From positions 1 through 50,159 of the forward strand of contig NZ_JAUEPM010000013.1 in assembly GCF_030406385.1 (NCBI RefSeq): 50,159 nt of DNA. The letters run 5' to 3'. Position numbers and translations under genes: made by a program. Origin of the DNA: Microbacterium oryzae (GTDB lineage: Bacteria; Actinomycetota; Actinomycetes; Actinomycetales; Microbacteriaceae). Shown here in pieces: positions 16,401 through 25,139 of this stretch. How positions within the stretch are numbered: position 1 is the first letter of the stretch; each line of letters opens with the position of its first letter. Under the pieces are notes generated by a model, which saw only the letters and a program-made list of their open reading frames with translations, searched no databases and had not been told where the DNA came from.

Positions 16401-16959
16401 AGACGCGAGCTCCATCGCTCAGCGGCTCGAGGCCATCCTCGTCGTCGCCGATCAGCCGCTCGGCGTCGTGAGCCTCGCTGCGGCCGTCGGCGCGCCGGCC
16501 GCCGAGGTGCGCGCCGCGCTCGCCGAGCTCGTCGCCGACTACGACGGCGAGGGCGACGGCCCGCGGCGCGGCTTCGAGCTGCGCGAGGTGGGCGGCGGAT
16601 GGCGGATGTACGTTCGCGCGGAGTTCGACGATCTCGTCGCCGACTTCGTCGGCGGGCAGGTTCCCGTTCGCCTCTCCCAGGCGGCGCTCGAGACGCTCGC
16701 CGTCATCGCCTACAAGCAGCCGGTGACGCGCTCGCAGGTGGCTGCCATCCGCGCGGTCAACGTCGACTCCGTGGTGCGCACGCTGCTCACGCGAGGCCTC
16801 ATCAGCGAGATGTACGCCGACCCCGAGACCGGGGCGACGACCTACGGCACGACCGATCTGCTCCTCCAGAAGCTCGGCATCACCTCCCTCGAGGAGCTGC
16901 CGCCGATCTCGCCGCTCCTCGACGACGGGGCGGACGGCTTCGAGGAGCTGCTGGCGTGA
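16390..16959 (+). CDS. scpB: Segregation and condensation protein B
   Basis: A 189-aa ScpB with two winged-helix domains that dimerises and binds the ScpA linker. The motif SQAALETLAVIAYKQPVTRS, followed by QVAAIRAVNVDSVVRTLLTR, is diagnostic of the family. TTYGTTDLLLQKLGITSLEEL closes the second domain. The ATG overlaps the end of scpA. The pseudouridine synthase gene begins 36 bases after its stop and has its own ribosome-binding site, so the operon probably continues. Confidence 0.95.
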   Translation: MTDEDASSIAQRLEAILVVADQPLGVVSLAAAVGAPAAEVRAALAELVADYDGEGDGPRRGFELREVGGGWRMYVRAEFDDLVADFVGGQVPVRLSQAALETLAVIAYKQPVTRSQVAAIRAVNVDSVVRTLLTRGLISEMYADPETGATTYGTTDLLLQKLGITSLEELPPISPLLDDGADGFEELLA

Positions 16960-16995
16960 GCCGCCCACACGACATGGACGAGAGAACGAGGACAC

Positions 16996-17796
16996 ATGGC
17001 TGAGACGAACGAGGGCATCCGCCTGCAGAAGGTGCTCGCGAACGCCGGCGTCGCATCCCGACGGGTGTCGGAGCAGCTGATCGTCGAGGGGCGCGTGCGG
17101 GTGAACGGCTCCGTCGTCACCGAGCTCGGCTCGCGGGTCGACCCCGAGAACGACCTCGTCGACGTCGACGGCATCGCGGTGCAGCTCGACACGACCAAGC
17201 GCTACGTCATGCTCAACAAGCCCACCGGCGTCGTCAGCACGATGAAGGACGACCGCGGGCGCGATGACCTGCGGCGCTTCACGAAGGACTGGGAGGAGCG
17301 GCTGTACAACGTCGGCCGTCTCGACGCCGACACCAGCGGCCTGCTCGTCCTCACCAACGACGGGGAGCTCGCGCACGTGCTCGCGCACCCCAGCTTCGGC
17401 GTGACGAAGGTGTACATCGCCAAGGTCGAAGGGCGGGTCTCCGCGCAGACCGTGGCGACGCTCGCGCGCGGCATCGAGCTCGAAGACGGCCCGATCGCGG
17501 CCGACAAGGCGCGCATCCTCGACTCGTCGGGCGACTCCAGCCTCGTCGAGCTGACCCTGCACTCGGGGCGCAACCGCATCGTCCGCCGCATGATGGCGGC
17601 CGTGGGCCATCCGGTCGTGGAGCTCGTGCGCCGCCAGTTCGGGCCGCTGCACCTGGGAACCCTCCCAGTGGGTCGCACGCGAGAACTGACTAAGGTGGAG
17701 CGTGGCGCGCTGCTGACTCTGTCGCGCCAGGAGACGGATGCTCCGCCCGCCGATGGCGTCGAGACTCCGGCATCGGAGGAGCAGGAGACCTCGTGA
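16996..17796 (+). CDS. rluB: 23S rRNA pseudouridine synthase, RluB/RsuA family
   Basis: A 266-aa enzyme with an N-terminal S4 domain (IRLQKVLANAGVASRRVSEQ) and an RsuA-type pseudouridine synthase domain. The catalytic Asp is in GRLDADTSGLLVLTNDG near residue 115. KVYIAKVEG and the LHSGRNRIVRRMM segment are further family motifs. Family members isomerise uridines in the ribosomal peptidyl-transferase region (helix 89 for RluB); the exact site here is inferred from gene order after scpB. The start ATG follows GAGG with a short spacer. The C-terminal 25 residues (APPADGVETPASEEQETS) are a disordered extension. Confidence 0.9.
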   Translation: MAETNEGIRLQKVLANAGVASRRVSEQLIVEGRVRVNGSVVTELGSRVDPENDLVDVDGIAVQLDTTKRYVMLNKPTGVVSTMKDDRGRDDLRRFTKDWEERLYNVGRLDADTSGLLVLTNDGELAHVLAHPSFGVTKVYIAKVEGRVSAQTVATLARGIELEDGPIAADKARILDSSGDSSLVELTLHSGRNRIVRRMMAAVGHPVVELVRRQFGPLHLGTLPVGRTRELTKVERGALLTLSRQETDAPPADGVETPASEEQETS

Positions 17797-18929
17797 CCGA
17801 CAGCGCTACGCCGAGCGCCGCTGCGCCGACCGTGCCCGGTCGCGCAGCCCGGGTGCACGGCACCGTGCGCATCGTCGGGTCGGGACTGCTGGGTGCGAGC
17901 ATCGGCCACGCCCTCACACAGCACGGCGTCGACGTCGCGCTCGCCGACACCTCGCCCGCGCAGCTGCGCCTCGCGGTGGACTACGGCGCCGGCCGCGCCG
18001 CGTCGGATTCCGACCACCCCGCGATCGTCGTCGTGTGCGTGCCGCCGGATGTCGTCGCCGACGTCGTCGAGGCCGAGCTCGCGGCGTTCCCGAATGCCGT
18101 CGTCACCGACGTAGCGTCGGTGAAGCTCGAGCCCCTGCGTGCGCTGCGCGAGCGCGGCGTCGATCTCACGCACTACATCGGCTCGCATCCCATGGCCGGT
18201 CGCGAGCGCGGGGGCGCGATCTCCGCCCGCGCCGACATCTTCGCGGGGCGCCCGTGGGTCATCTGCCGCGACGGCGAGACGCCCGTGGCCGACCTCGCCC
18301 TCATCGAGGCGCTCGCGCTCGACCTCGGTGCCGTGCCCATCGAGATGACGCCCGAGGAGCACGACCGCTCGGTCGCGCTCGTCTCGCACGTGCCGCAGGT
18401 CGTCGCGTCGCTGCTCGCAGCGCGCTTCGCCGATGCGCCCGACCTCTCGCTCGGGCTCGCCGGGCAGGGCGTCCGCGACACCACGCGCATCGCCCGCTCC
18501 GCCCCCGAGCTGTGGGTGCAGATCCTCGGCGCGAACGCGACGCCGGTCGTCGAGGTGCTCGACGCGCTGGCGGCGGATCTCACGAGCGCGGCAGATGCGC
18601 TGCGTCACCCGGATGCGCCCGGTGCACGGCGGACCCTCGCCGAGACCATCCGCCGCGGCAATGTGGGCGTGGAGCGGCTGCCTGGCAAACACGGACAGCG
18701 GCACCGCTCCGAGTCGCTCGTCGTCATGGTCGACGACGTCGCCGGCCAGCTCGGCCGGCTCTTCGGCGATCTCGGCGAGCTGAGCGTGAACGTGGAGGAC
18801 TTCCGGCTCGAGCACTCCCCGGGTGCCCAGCTGGGCCTCGCGGAGATCGCCGTCGACCCGGCCATCCTGAGCGCCGCCGTGGCGGGCCTCGAGTCCCGCG
18901 GGTGGCGGATTGCGAGCACCAGTGACTGA
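17793..18929 (+). CDS. tyrA: Prephenate dehydrogenase
   Basis: This 378-aa enzyme oxidatively decarboxylates prephenate to 4-hydroxyphenylpyruvate in tyrosine synthesis. The NAD-binding Rossmann loop is RIVGSGLLGASIGHAL near residue 30. The substrate-site His lies in YIGSHPMAGRERGG near residue 130, and a helical dimerisation domain follows. Residues about 300-378 (ESLVVMVDDVAGQLGRLF) look like an ACT regulatory domain, so feedback control by tyrosine is plausible. GTG 17793 overlaps the preceding stop. It is coupled to cmk by an 8-base overlap. The tyrA-cmk pairing places an aromatic amino acid gene among RNA and division genes. Confidence 0.93.
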   Translation: MTDSATPSAAAPTVPGRAARVHGTVRIVGSGLLGASIGHALTQHGVDVALADTSPAQLRLAVDYGAGRAASDSDHPAIVVVCVPPDVVADVVEAELAAFPNAVVTDVASVKLEPLRALRERGVDLTHYIGSHPMAGRERGGAISARADIFAGRPWVICRDGETPVADLALIEALALDLGAVPIEMTPEEHDRSVALVSHVPQVVASLLAARFADAPDLSLGLAGQGVRDTTRIARSAPELWVQILGANATPVVEVLDALAADLTSAADALRHPDAPGARRTLAETIRRGNVGVERLPGKHGQRHRSESLVVMVDDVAGQLGRLFGDLGELSVNVEDFRLEHSPGAQLGLAEIAVDPAILSAAVAGLESRGWRIASTSD

Positions 18930-19605
18930 ACCCTTCTTCATCGGCATCGACGGCCCCGCGGGCGCCGGCAAGTCGAGCGTCTCCAAGGAGAGCGCGCGTC
19001 GGCTCGGCTTCGGCTACCTCGACACCGGCTCCGTGTACCGAGCGCTCGCCTGGCACGTGCAGTCCGGCGGGGCGTCGACCGACGACGCCGACGCGGTCCT
19101 CGCGGCCTTCGGCACCTTCGCGCCGACGATCTCCCTCGACCCCGACGTGCGCACCGTCCGGGTGGGCGACGTCGACGTGACCGAGGCCATCCGCACCCCG
19201 GAGACCTCGGCGGCCGTCAGCGGAGTCGCCCGGGTGCTGCCGGTGCGGGAGAAGATCAACGCGCTGTTCCGCGCGCTCGTCGCGCAGTCCGGGCTGCCGG
19301 GCGTCGTCGTCGAAGGCCGCGACATCACCACCGTCGTGGCGCCGGACGCCCCCGTGCGGATCCTCCTCACCGCGCACCCCGACGTGCGCGCCGCGCGCCG
19401 GTCGGCCGAGCTCGGCGACTCCGACACCGCCGCGGTCGCCGCGGCCATGCGCCGCCGCGACGCATCAGACAGCAAGGTCGTCGACTTCCTGCACGCCGCC
19501 CCGGGCGTGGACGTCGTCGACACGACAGACTTGAGTTTCGACCAGAGCGTCGCCGCCGTGCTCACGGTGATCGACGAGAAGACGGGAGGCCGGGATGGCC
19601 GCTGA
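18922..19605 (+). CDS. cmk: Cytidylate kinase
   Basis: A 227-aa (d)CMP kinase that phosphorylates CMP and dCMP with ATP. The P-loop is [15 protein letters not shown] near residue 8. [12 protein letters not shown] is the nucleotide-binding segment and [19 protein letters not shown] is the conserved DITTVV motif. RRDASDSKV is the C-terminal lid/CMP region. GTG 18922 lies within the end of tyrA; a TTG at 18910 would add four residues and is less likely. It overlaps der by 11 bases, the standard cmk-der pairing. Confidence 0.94.
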   Translation: MTEPFFIGIDGPAGAGKSSVSKESARRLGFGYLDTGSVYRALAWHVQSGGASTDDADAVLAAFGTFAPTISLDPDVRTVRVGDVDVTEAIRTPETSAAVSGVARVLPVREKINALFRALVAQSGLPGVVVEGRDITTVVAPDAPVRILLTAHPDVRAARRSAELGDSDTAAVAAAMRRRDASDSKVVDFLHAAPGVDVVDTTDLSFDQSVAAVLTVIDEKTGGRDGR

Positions 19606-21121
19606 GAACGAGTACGAGGGCGAGCCGGACCGGCTCGCCGAGAAGCTCGCAGAACTCGACGAGGAGCTCATCGAGCGCCGCGCGGAGTCGCTGCGCGCGA
19701 GCCTCGAGGACTACGAGCTCGACGAGGAGGATGCCGCCCTCCTCGCGGGTCTGCAGGACGCCGGCGACGGCATCGAGTACCTGCCCGCGCTGCCGGTGAT
19801 CGCGATCGTGGGGCGTCCGAACGTGGGCAAGTCCGCGCTCGTCAACCGCATCCTCGGGCGCCGCGAGGCCGTCGTGGAGGACACCCCCGGCGTCACCCGC
19901 GACCGCGTGACGTACAAGGCCGAGTGGCTGGGACGGCGGTTCTCCGTCGTCGACACCGGCGGCTGGGAGCCCGACGCGAAGGGCATCGACCGCTCGGTGG
20001 CGATGCAGTCGGAGGTGGCCATCGAGCTCGCCGACGTCATCCTCTTCGTCGTCGACGCGACGGTCGGTGCCACGTCGACCGACGAGCACGTGGTGCGCAT
20101 GCTGCGCAAGACGTCGAAGCCCGTCTTCCTCGTCGCGAACAAGGTCGACGACGCCCGGCACGAGCCGGAGGCCGCCGCCCTCTGGAACCTCGGCCTCGGC
20201 GAACCTCACCCGGTCTCGGCCATCCACGGCCGCGGCGTGGCCGATCTGCTCGACGCCGTCCTCGAGAAGACGCCCGACGTCTCCGCCGTCGCCAAGCACG
20301 AGATCGGCGGACCGCGCCGCGTGGCCATCCTCGGTCGACCCAACGTGGGCAAGTCATCGCTGCTGAACAAGGCCGCGGGGGAGGAGCGCGTGGTCGTCAA
20401 CGACCTCGCCGGCACCACCCGCGACCCCGTGGACGAGATCGTCGAGCTCGGCGGCAAGCTGTGGCGCTTCGTCGACACCGCCGGGATCCGCCGCCGCGTG
20501 CACATGGCGCAGGGTGCCGACTTCTACGCGTCGCTGCGCACATCGGCCGCGCTGGAGAAGGCCGAGGTCGCCGTGGTCGTCCTCGACGTCACGCAGCCCA
20601 TCAGCGAGCAGGACGTGCGCATCATCGACCTCGTGCTCGAGTCGGGTCGCGCCCTCGTCCTCGCGTTCAACAAGTGGGACATGCTCGACACCCCCGAGAT
20701 GGAGAACCAGGATCGGCGCCGCTACCTCGAGCGCGAGATCGAGCAGGATCTCGCGCACGTGGCGTGGGCCCCGCGCGTGAACATCTCGGCCAAGACCGGC
20801 CGTCGCCTGGACAAGCTCGTGCCCGCGCTCGAGCAGGCGCTGGACTCGTGGGATCAGCGCATCCCGACGGGCAAGTTCAATGCGTTCGTCACCGAGCTCG
20901 TCGCCGAGCACCCGCACCCGCTGCGCGGCGGCAAGCAGCCGCGCATCCTGTTCGGCACGCAGGCGGGCACGCGTCCGCCGACCTTCGTGCTGTTCACGAC
21001 CGGCTTCCTCGACCCCGGCTATCGCCGGTTCGTGCAGCGTCGCCTTCGCGAGCTGTACGGGTTCGAGGGAACCCCGATCGTGATCAACATGCGCGTGCGC
21101 GAACGCCGCCAGCGCAAGTAG
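19595..21121 (+). CDS. der: Ribosome biogenesis GTPase Der (EngA)
   Basis: A 508-aa essential GTPase with two consecutive G domains and a C-terminal KH-like domain, needed for 50S subunit assembly. The first G domain begins near residue 69 ([32 protein letters not shown]). The second begins near 248 ([32 protein letters not shown]). An acidic N-terminal extension of about 65 residues is typical of actinobacterial Der. The final segment [17 protein letters not shown] matches the KH-like end. It is the last gene of the co-directional run. Confidence 0.97.
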   Translation: MAAENEYEGEPDRLAEKLAELDEELIERRAESLRASLEDYELDEEDAALLAGLQDAGDGIEYLPALPVIAIVGRPNVGKSALVNRILGRREAVVEDTPGVTRDRVTYKAEWLGRRFSVVDTGGWEPDAKGIDRSVAMQSEVAIELADVILFVVDATVGATSTDEHVVRMLRKTSKPVFLVANKVDDARHEPEAAALWNLGLGEPHPVSAIHGRGVADLLDAVLEKTPDVSAVAKHEIGGPRRVAILGRPNVGKSSLLNKAAGEERVVVNDLAGTTRDPVDEIVELGGKLWRFVDTAGIRRRVHMAQGADFYASLRTSAALEKAEVAVVVLDVTQPISEQDVRIIDLVLESGRALVLAFNKWDMLDTPEMENQDRRRYLEREIEQDLAHVAWAPRVNISAKTGRRLDKLVPALEQALDSWDQRIPTGKFNAFVTELVAEHPHPLRGGKQPRILFGTQAGTRPPTFVLFTTGFLDPGYRRFVQRRLRELYGFEGTPIVINMRVRERRQRK

Positions 21122-21162
21122 GCGCCGGCTCTCCGCCCGCTCCGCCGTCGGCCCCGCCGTTC

Positions 21163-21239
21163 CGGATTTCGGATCGGCGGGGCCGCTGTGCGCGTGTCGT
21201 GCTCACGGGCCTGCACCTGCCCCAGCCATCCGCAATCCG
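21163..21239. repeat. Palindromic intergenic element, copy 1
   Basis: A 77-bp segment has ends that are inverted copies (CGGATTTCGGAT and ATCCGCAATCCG) and an inner imperfect pairing of GGGGCCGCTG-type sequence with CACCTGCCCC. It could form a long hairpin. A second copy starts exactly 114 bases later. It lies just after der and may also act in termination. Confidence 0.75.
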
Positions 21240-21276
21240 AGACGGGTGGCGGGATGGCCGTGGCCGCGCCCCGTCT

Positions 21277-21353
21277 CCGATTTCGGATCGGCGGGGCGGC
21301 TGTGCGCGTGTCGTGCTCATGCGCCTTCAGCTGCCCCAGCCATCCGAAATCCG
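21277..21353. repeat. Palindromic intergenic element, copy 2
   Basis: The second copy is closely similar to copy 1 and in the same orientation. Here the outer arms are nearly perfect (CGATTTCGGAT and ATCCGAAATCCG), and the inner arms GGGGCGGCTG and CAGCTGCCCC pair with one mismatch. The flanking GATGGCCGTGGCCG block after each copy is also duplicated, so the whole unit was copied in tandem. Confidence 0.75.
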
Positions 21354-21430
21354 ACACCGGTCAGCTCGCTGACGCGAGCGGATGGCCGTGGCCGTGCCCT
21401 CGGATCACGCGCATGTGCGAGGGTGGAACG

Positions 21431-22330
21431 GTGACGATCGAACCTCCCGCGCCCGGCGAACCCCGACGGCCTCAGGGTCCGCGCGATCCCGGAGACGCCT
21501 GGGTGGTCACGCCCGACGGGCAGCGATACTGGGGACGGTTCGGCGCCGCGGGCCTCCTCGCGGTCGACCCTGCGCGTGGCGTGCTCCTGCAGCACCGCGT
21601 CGGCTGGAGCCACTTCGGCGGCACCTGGGCGCTGCCCGGCGGCGCGCTCCACGAGGGCGAGGCGCCTCTCGTCGGCGCCATCCGGGAGTCGCAGGAGGAG
21701 GCCGGCGTTCCCGACGGCGCGGTCGTTCCGCGCTTCACGCACGTGTACGACGCCGGCGTCTGGCAGTACACGACCGTGGTCGCCGACGTCGCCGACCCGT
21801 TCGAGCCGGTCATCAGCGACCCCGAGAGCCTCGAGCTCGCATGGGTTCCCGTCGCGGAAGTAGACGCGCTGCCCCTTCATCCCGGATTCGCCGCCGCGTG
21901 GCCATCCCTTCGCGCGCTGCTGGATGTCCGTCCCATCGTGCTCGTGGACGCCGCGAACGTCGTCGGCTCCGTGCCGGACGGCTGGTGGCGCGATCGAGAG
22001 GGAGCCGCGGTCCGACTCCGCGACCGCATCGCCGCGCTCGCAATCGAGGGCGTCGCGGCAGAGGTGCTCAAGCTTCCCGAGGTGCGCTGGTTCCCGAGCT
22101 TCGCGATGGTGGTCGAGGGGCAGGCGCGCGGCGTCGCCGATGCGGATGGCGTGCGCGTGTTCTCCGCGGATGGCTCGGGTGACGACGAGATCGTCCGCCG
22201 CGCTCGGGCGATGGTCGCGTCGGGACTCCTCACCACCGTCGTGACCAGCGACCGCGAGCTGCGCGGGCGTCTCGAGGAGGTCGACGCGTCGGTCGTCGGC
22301 ACCCGCTGGCTGCTGGATCAGCTCGCCTAG
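21431..22330 (+). CDS. NUDIX hydrolase fused to a NYN/PIN-like C-terminal domain
   Basis: A 299-aa two-part protein. Residues about 20-160 form a NUDIX domain with a complete box GGALHEGEAPLVGAIRESQE followed by EAGV (GX5EX7REUXEEXGU). Residues about 166-299 start RPIVLVDAANVVGSVPDGWW. The VDAANV acidic strand, later DADGVRVFSADGSGDDEI and VTSDRELRGRL resemble the metal-binding acidic set of NYN/PIN ribonuclease-like domains. This suggests one chain that cleans up nucleotides and may also handle RNA, but the second activity is inference. GTG 21431 follows GAGGGTGG with a 4-base spacer; ATG 21413 is an alternative. It converges on the S4 gene. Confidence 0.8.
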   Translation: MTIEPPAPGEPRRPQGPRDPGDAWVVTPDGQRYWGRFGAAGLLAVDPARGVLLQHRVGWSHFGGTWALPGGALHEGEAPLVGAIRESQEEAGVPDGAVVPRFTHVYDAGVWQYTTVVADVADPFEPVISDPESLELAWVPVAEVDALPLHPGFAAAWPSLRALLDVRPIVLVDAANVVGSVPDGWWRDREGAAVRLRDRIAALAIEGVAAEVLKLPEVRWFPSFAMVVEGQARGVADADGVRVFSADGSGDDEIVRRARAMVASGLLTTVVTSDRELRGRLEEVDASVVGTRWLLDQLA

Positions 22331-22351
22331 CCCGGCGTCACGCACCTACCG

Positions 22352-22494
22352 TACGTTGAGCGAGCGAAGCGAGACGAAACGTCGTCCGCGTCACGCACCT
22401 ACCGGACGTTGAGCGAGCGAAGCGAGACGAAACGTCGTCCGTGACTCCGCCCTCCCTGGACGTTGAGCGAGCGAAGCGAGACGAAACGTCGTCC
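22352..22494. repeat. Three copies of a hairpin repeat between convergent genes
   Basis: Three units at 22352-22387, 22404-22440 and 22458-22494 share GTTGAGCGAGCGAAGCGAGA followed by CGAAACGTCGTCC. Each starts with ACGTT and ends with AACGT, so each can fold back. The first two are preceded by the same GTCACGCACCTACCG sequence. The GAGCGAGCGAAGCGAGACGAA core is familiar to me as a widespread intergenic element in actinobacterial genomes. Here it separates two convergent genes and may help termination. Confidence 0.8.
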
Positions 22495-22500
22495 GCCGAG

Positions 22501-22869
22501 TCACTCCCGGCCGATGAGCTTGTCGATCTCGCGGCGTTCGCGCTTCGTCGGCCGACCGCTCCCGCGGTCGCGCGTGACGATCGGCGCGACGAACTCGCGA
22601 GGCGGCGGCGGGGGAGTGCGATCCTCGTACGCCAGGGCCGCGATCGGCGCGCCCACGCGCTTCTGCAGCAGCTGCTTCACCCCAAGAATGCGGTCGAAGC
22701 CGCTGATGCGCACACGCACCTCGTCGCCGACCTTCACCGCGTACGCGGCCTTCACGTGATCGCCGTTGACGCGCACGTGGCCGCCGCGGATGGCCGTGGT
22801 CGCGGCGGACCGGGTCTTGTAGACGCGCACCGCCCACAGCCAGACATCGACTCGGACGGACTCGCTCAT
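22501..22869 (-). CDS. S4-domain RNA-binding protein (Hsp15-like)
   Basis: A 122-aa protein with one S4 domain at the N-terminus (VRVDVWLWAVRVYKTRSAAT, then IRGGHVRVNGDHVKAAYAVK). A basic C-terminal tail containing RDRGSGRPTKRERREIDKL follows. This layout is that of Hsp15/HslR-type proteins, which bind free 50S subunits carrying stalled nascent chains. The start ATG at 22869 gives a product of family length; the longer open frame upstream is not needed. It lies 31 bases after the GNAT gene in the same direction and could be co-transcribed. Confidence 0.88.
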   Translation of the reverse strand: MSESVRVDVWLWAVRVYKTRSAATTAIRGGHVRVNGDHVKAAYAVKVGDEVRVRISGFDRILGVKQLLQKRVGAPIAALAYEDRTPPPPPREFVAPIVTRDRGSGRPTKRERREIDKLIGRE

Positions 22870-22900
22870 GATCCGTCCATCGTACGGCGGTCCTCGTGGT

Positions 22901-23494
22901 TCAGGCCGCCGGGCCGAAGGCGAGAGCGACGACGGCCCGAGTCGGCGTGGGACGCGCGACGACCTCGAAGCCCGCGGATGTGAAAGTGGAGAGCTTTCCG
23001 ACGTAGAGGTCGTTCGACCGCGTCTGCTCCTGCGCGTCCGTGTCGATCGGGTAGGCCTCGAGCACACGCGCTCCGCTGTCCCGGGCGAATTCGACGGCGG
23101 CGTCGAGCAGCGCCCGCATGACGCCCTTGCCGCGGTGCTCGCCGCGAATGGAGAAGCAGGTGATGGCCCACACGCTCACGTCGTCGAGCGGCTCCTCGGA
23201 GCCTGTCTTCACGATGCGCGAGTGCGCCAGCCGTCGCTGCGGCGGGCGGGGTCCGACCCGCACCCACCCGGCGGCCTCGCCATCGAGGTACGCAACGAGC
23301 CCGGGCGCGGGGCCGGCATCGATCTCGTCGTGCAGCATGCGCTCCCGCTCGGGCGTGCTCGTGGCCTCCCACTGTGCGTTGGTGAGAAGCGGCCAGGCGC
23401 ACTGACACGACCGGCCGTCGCCGCCGCCGGTCAGGGCGCTCTGCACGTCGTCCCACTGCGCGCCGGTCGCTGGTGTCGTCGTGATCTCTGCCAT
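22901..23494 (-). CDS. GNAT family N-acetyltransferase
   Basis: A 197-aa acetyltransferase-like protein. The acetyl-CoA site is seen as CFSIRGEHRGKGVMRALLDA near residue 115 (R-x-x-G-x-G/A pattern), followed by a helix and ARVLEAYPID. An N-terminal CQCAWPLL segment near residue 31 contains paired cysteines seen in a subgroup of GNAT proteins. Substrate is unknown. ATG 23494 is the first start, and the opposite-strand promoter of tRNA-Pro lies about 70 bases beyond. Confidence 0.85.
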   Translation of the reverse strand: MAEITTTPATGAQWDDVQSALTGGGDGRSCQCAWPLLTNAQWEATSTPERERMLHDEIDAGPAPGLVAYLDGEAAGWVRVGPRPPQRRLAHSRIVKTGSEEPLDDVSVWAITCFSIRGEHRGKGVMRALLDAAVEFARDSGARVLEAYPIDTDAQEQTRSNDLYVGKLSTFTSAGFEVVARPTPTRAVVALAFGPAA

Positions 23495-23565
23495 GGTCAG
23501 ACGCTACTCCTGCCCGCCGACACACGCGGCGGTCATCGTGGTTCGCGGCACCCTCCCTGACCCGG

Positions 23566-23571
23566 TAGACT
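23566..23571 (+). promoter_or_regulatory. -10 element of the tRNA-Pro promoter
   Basis: TAGACT fits TANNNT and lies 29 bases before the mature tRNA 5' end. It matches the hexamer in front of the parA-like gene. No clear -35 box is seen. Confidence 0.5.
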
Positions 23572-23600
23572 GTTCGAGTTGTCCGCGTTCGCGCGGGCGG

Positions 23601-23677
23601 CGGGATGTGGCGCAGCTTGGTAGCGCACCTGACTGGGGGTCAGGGGGTCGCAGGTTCAAATCCTGTCATCCCGACCA
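23601..23677 (+). tRNA. tRNA-Pro (anticodon GGG)
   Basis: A 77-nt cloverleaf ends in encoded CCA. The acceptor stem pairs CGGGATG with CATCCCG. The D arm is GCGCAGCTTGGTAGCGC, and the anticodon arm is CCTGA-CTGGGGG-TCAGG with GGG at 34-36. The T arm is GCAGGTTCAAATCCTGT. It reads proline codon CCC. An apparently foreign segment starts directly at its 3' end, so the tRNA probably served as an integration site or boundary. Confidence 0.98.
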
Positions 23678-23678
23678 G

Positions 23679-24994
23679 TTAAGAGTTACTCAAACCAATG
23701 GACAAGTTGTCCCTCTTGGTGGTCGACAACGGAGAGCCTTCCGCGGGAACGTGGGAGGCTCTTTCGTTTGTAGCTTCTGCGGCGCTGCTCCATGCATGAA
23801 TCGCGTCGTTCACCTCAGTGCTGATGGGCTGCAAGCGGATCGCGTCGTCTTCCACGTGTACGACGAGTCGCTCGTAGAACGCGGAGAGCACGTCCCGGCG
23901 GATGTTGGGGGAGATGCTTGCGTACAGGTCTCCGGGGCTTTCGAGCAGATCGATGTAGGCCAGGACCTTCTCTGCGCCTGATCCCAGGTGGGTCTCGGTG
24001 CGCGCAAGACGCTCCTTAATTGCGCCTTTTTGTAGCCTGATGTCGTTCAGCCGCTCGCGAAGCTTGTCGCTGGGCATCGTGCCGTCCGCAGCCAGGTCAA
24101 TGAGTCGTTCTTCCTGCGCCTCGAGCTTGATGAGGTGCTGTCGCAGGTTCTCCTTCAGCTCTCGGTGTGCGGCTTGGAGCGATGCCATCGGAGTAGACAG
24201 CTCTTGGCGTACCGTCTCGGCGGCAGCGGAATGAAGCCCTTCCAGACGGACCGTTTGAGCAACGGCCGCCTCAATGTCGTCCATGCGAATCGCGCCCAAG
24301 GAGCACTTGCCGCGCTGTTTCACCGCGCAGAGGTAGTACTCGTAAGTGCCGCCATTTCCAACGTTCTGGCTGTAGATCAGCCTGCTCGCGCGTACTTCGG
24401 CGCTACACGCGCCGCAAGCGAGCATCCCCTTCAGGTAGTGAAAGTGAGCGATGTCGCGGTCACCTTTCCGGTTTCGGCGGTCCAGTATGCGCTGCACCGT
24501 CAGGAAGGTTGTCTTCTCCACGATGGCTTGGTGGCGGCCGACGTAGAGGGCATCCTTGTAGCGAATCGCGCCCGTGTAGTACGGGTCGCGCAGGATCTTG
24601 GCAAGCGCGCTTGGTGAGAGCGGGCGGGCGGGGCGCTTCGCGGACGGGCGAGTGGTGAGTCCTTGCTCCTCGAGCAGCCCGCACAGTTGCCAGATCGAGA
24701 ACTGGTCAGTCGTGTACTGCTCGAGCGCCCACTGAATTTGTGGATAGCGCGCGTGATCGAGGTCGATCGCTGGACCTTGCGTGCCATCTTGATCTTGATG
24801 TCCTCGCCGCTCTGGCGGACTTGGACCTCGTTCATGATGTCCCTGATCGCCTCCATGGCGCCGCCCATGTAGCCATCTCCGAACTTCTCTTTAGCGGAGA
24901 CGAGTGTCACGCCTCGCTCTCGGAGCCGGATCTTGGTGCGGGGCCGCGGCGAAGGATCGATCACGACCTCTGCCCAGCAGATCCACGCGTACAT
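23679..24994 (-). pseudogene. Large serine recombinase, truncated and frameshifted
   Basis: Two reading frames together encode the C-terminal two-thirds of a large serine recombinase. The first part, from 24994, reads LRERGVTLVSAKEKFGDGYM and AIRDIMNEVQVRQSGEDIK, the end of the catalytic domain and its long helix. Near 24770 the frame changes. The second part reads GPAIDLDHARYPQIQWALEQ, then KILRDPYYTGAIRYKDALYV, a zinc ribbon (MLACGACSAE, then YYLCAVKQRGKCSLG) and a coiled coil. About 30 residues around the frameshift and the N-terminal 70 or so residues, including the catalytic serine, are missing. The TAA stop lies one base past the tRNA-Pro 3' end, on the opposite strand. It is a decayed integrase. 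Confidence 0.85.
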
Positions 24995-25139
24995 CGTCGC
25001 GGGGAAGCGGTACCTCCGTGGGAACGACTAAACGGCGCGTCGTCCGATGAACTCGGGAGCCGCCGTCGCGTGCCCAAACACCCGAGCAACGATGTCTGAC
25101 CGGTGCTCTACCGTCTACAACTGAGAGAGTGGAGCGTCA

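Noticed and set aside
22352..22494. Three-unit repeat as a small CRISPR
   Set aside because: The between-unit sequences include a repeated flank, there are no cas genes, and the unit is a familiar dispersed intergenic element.
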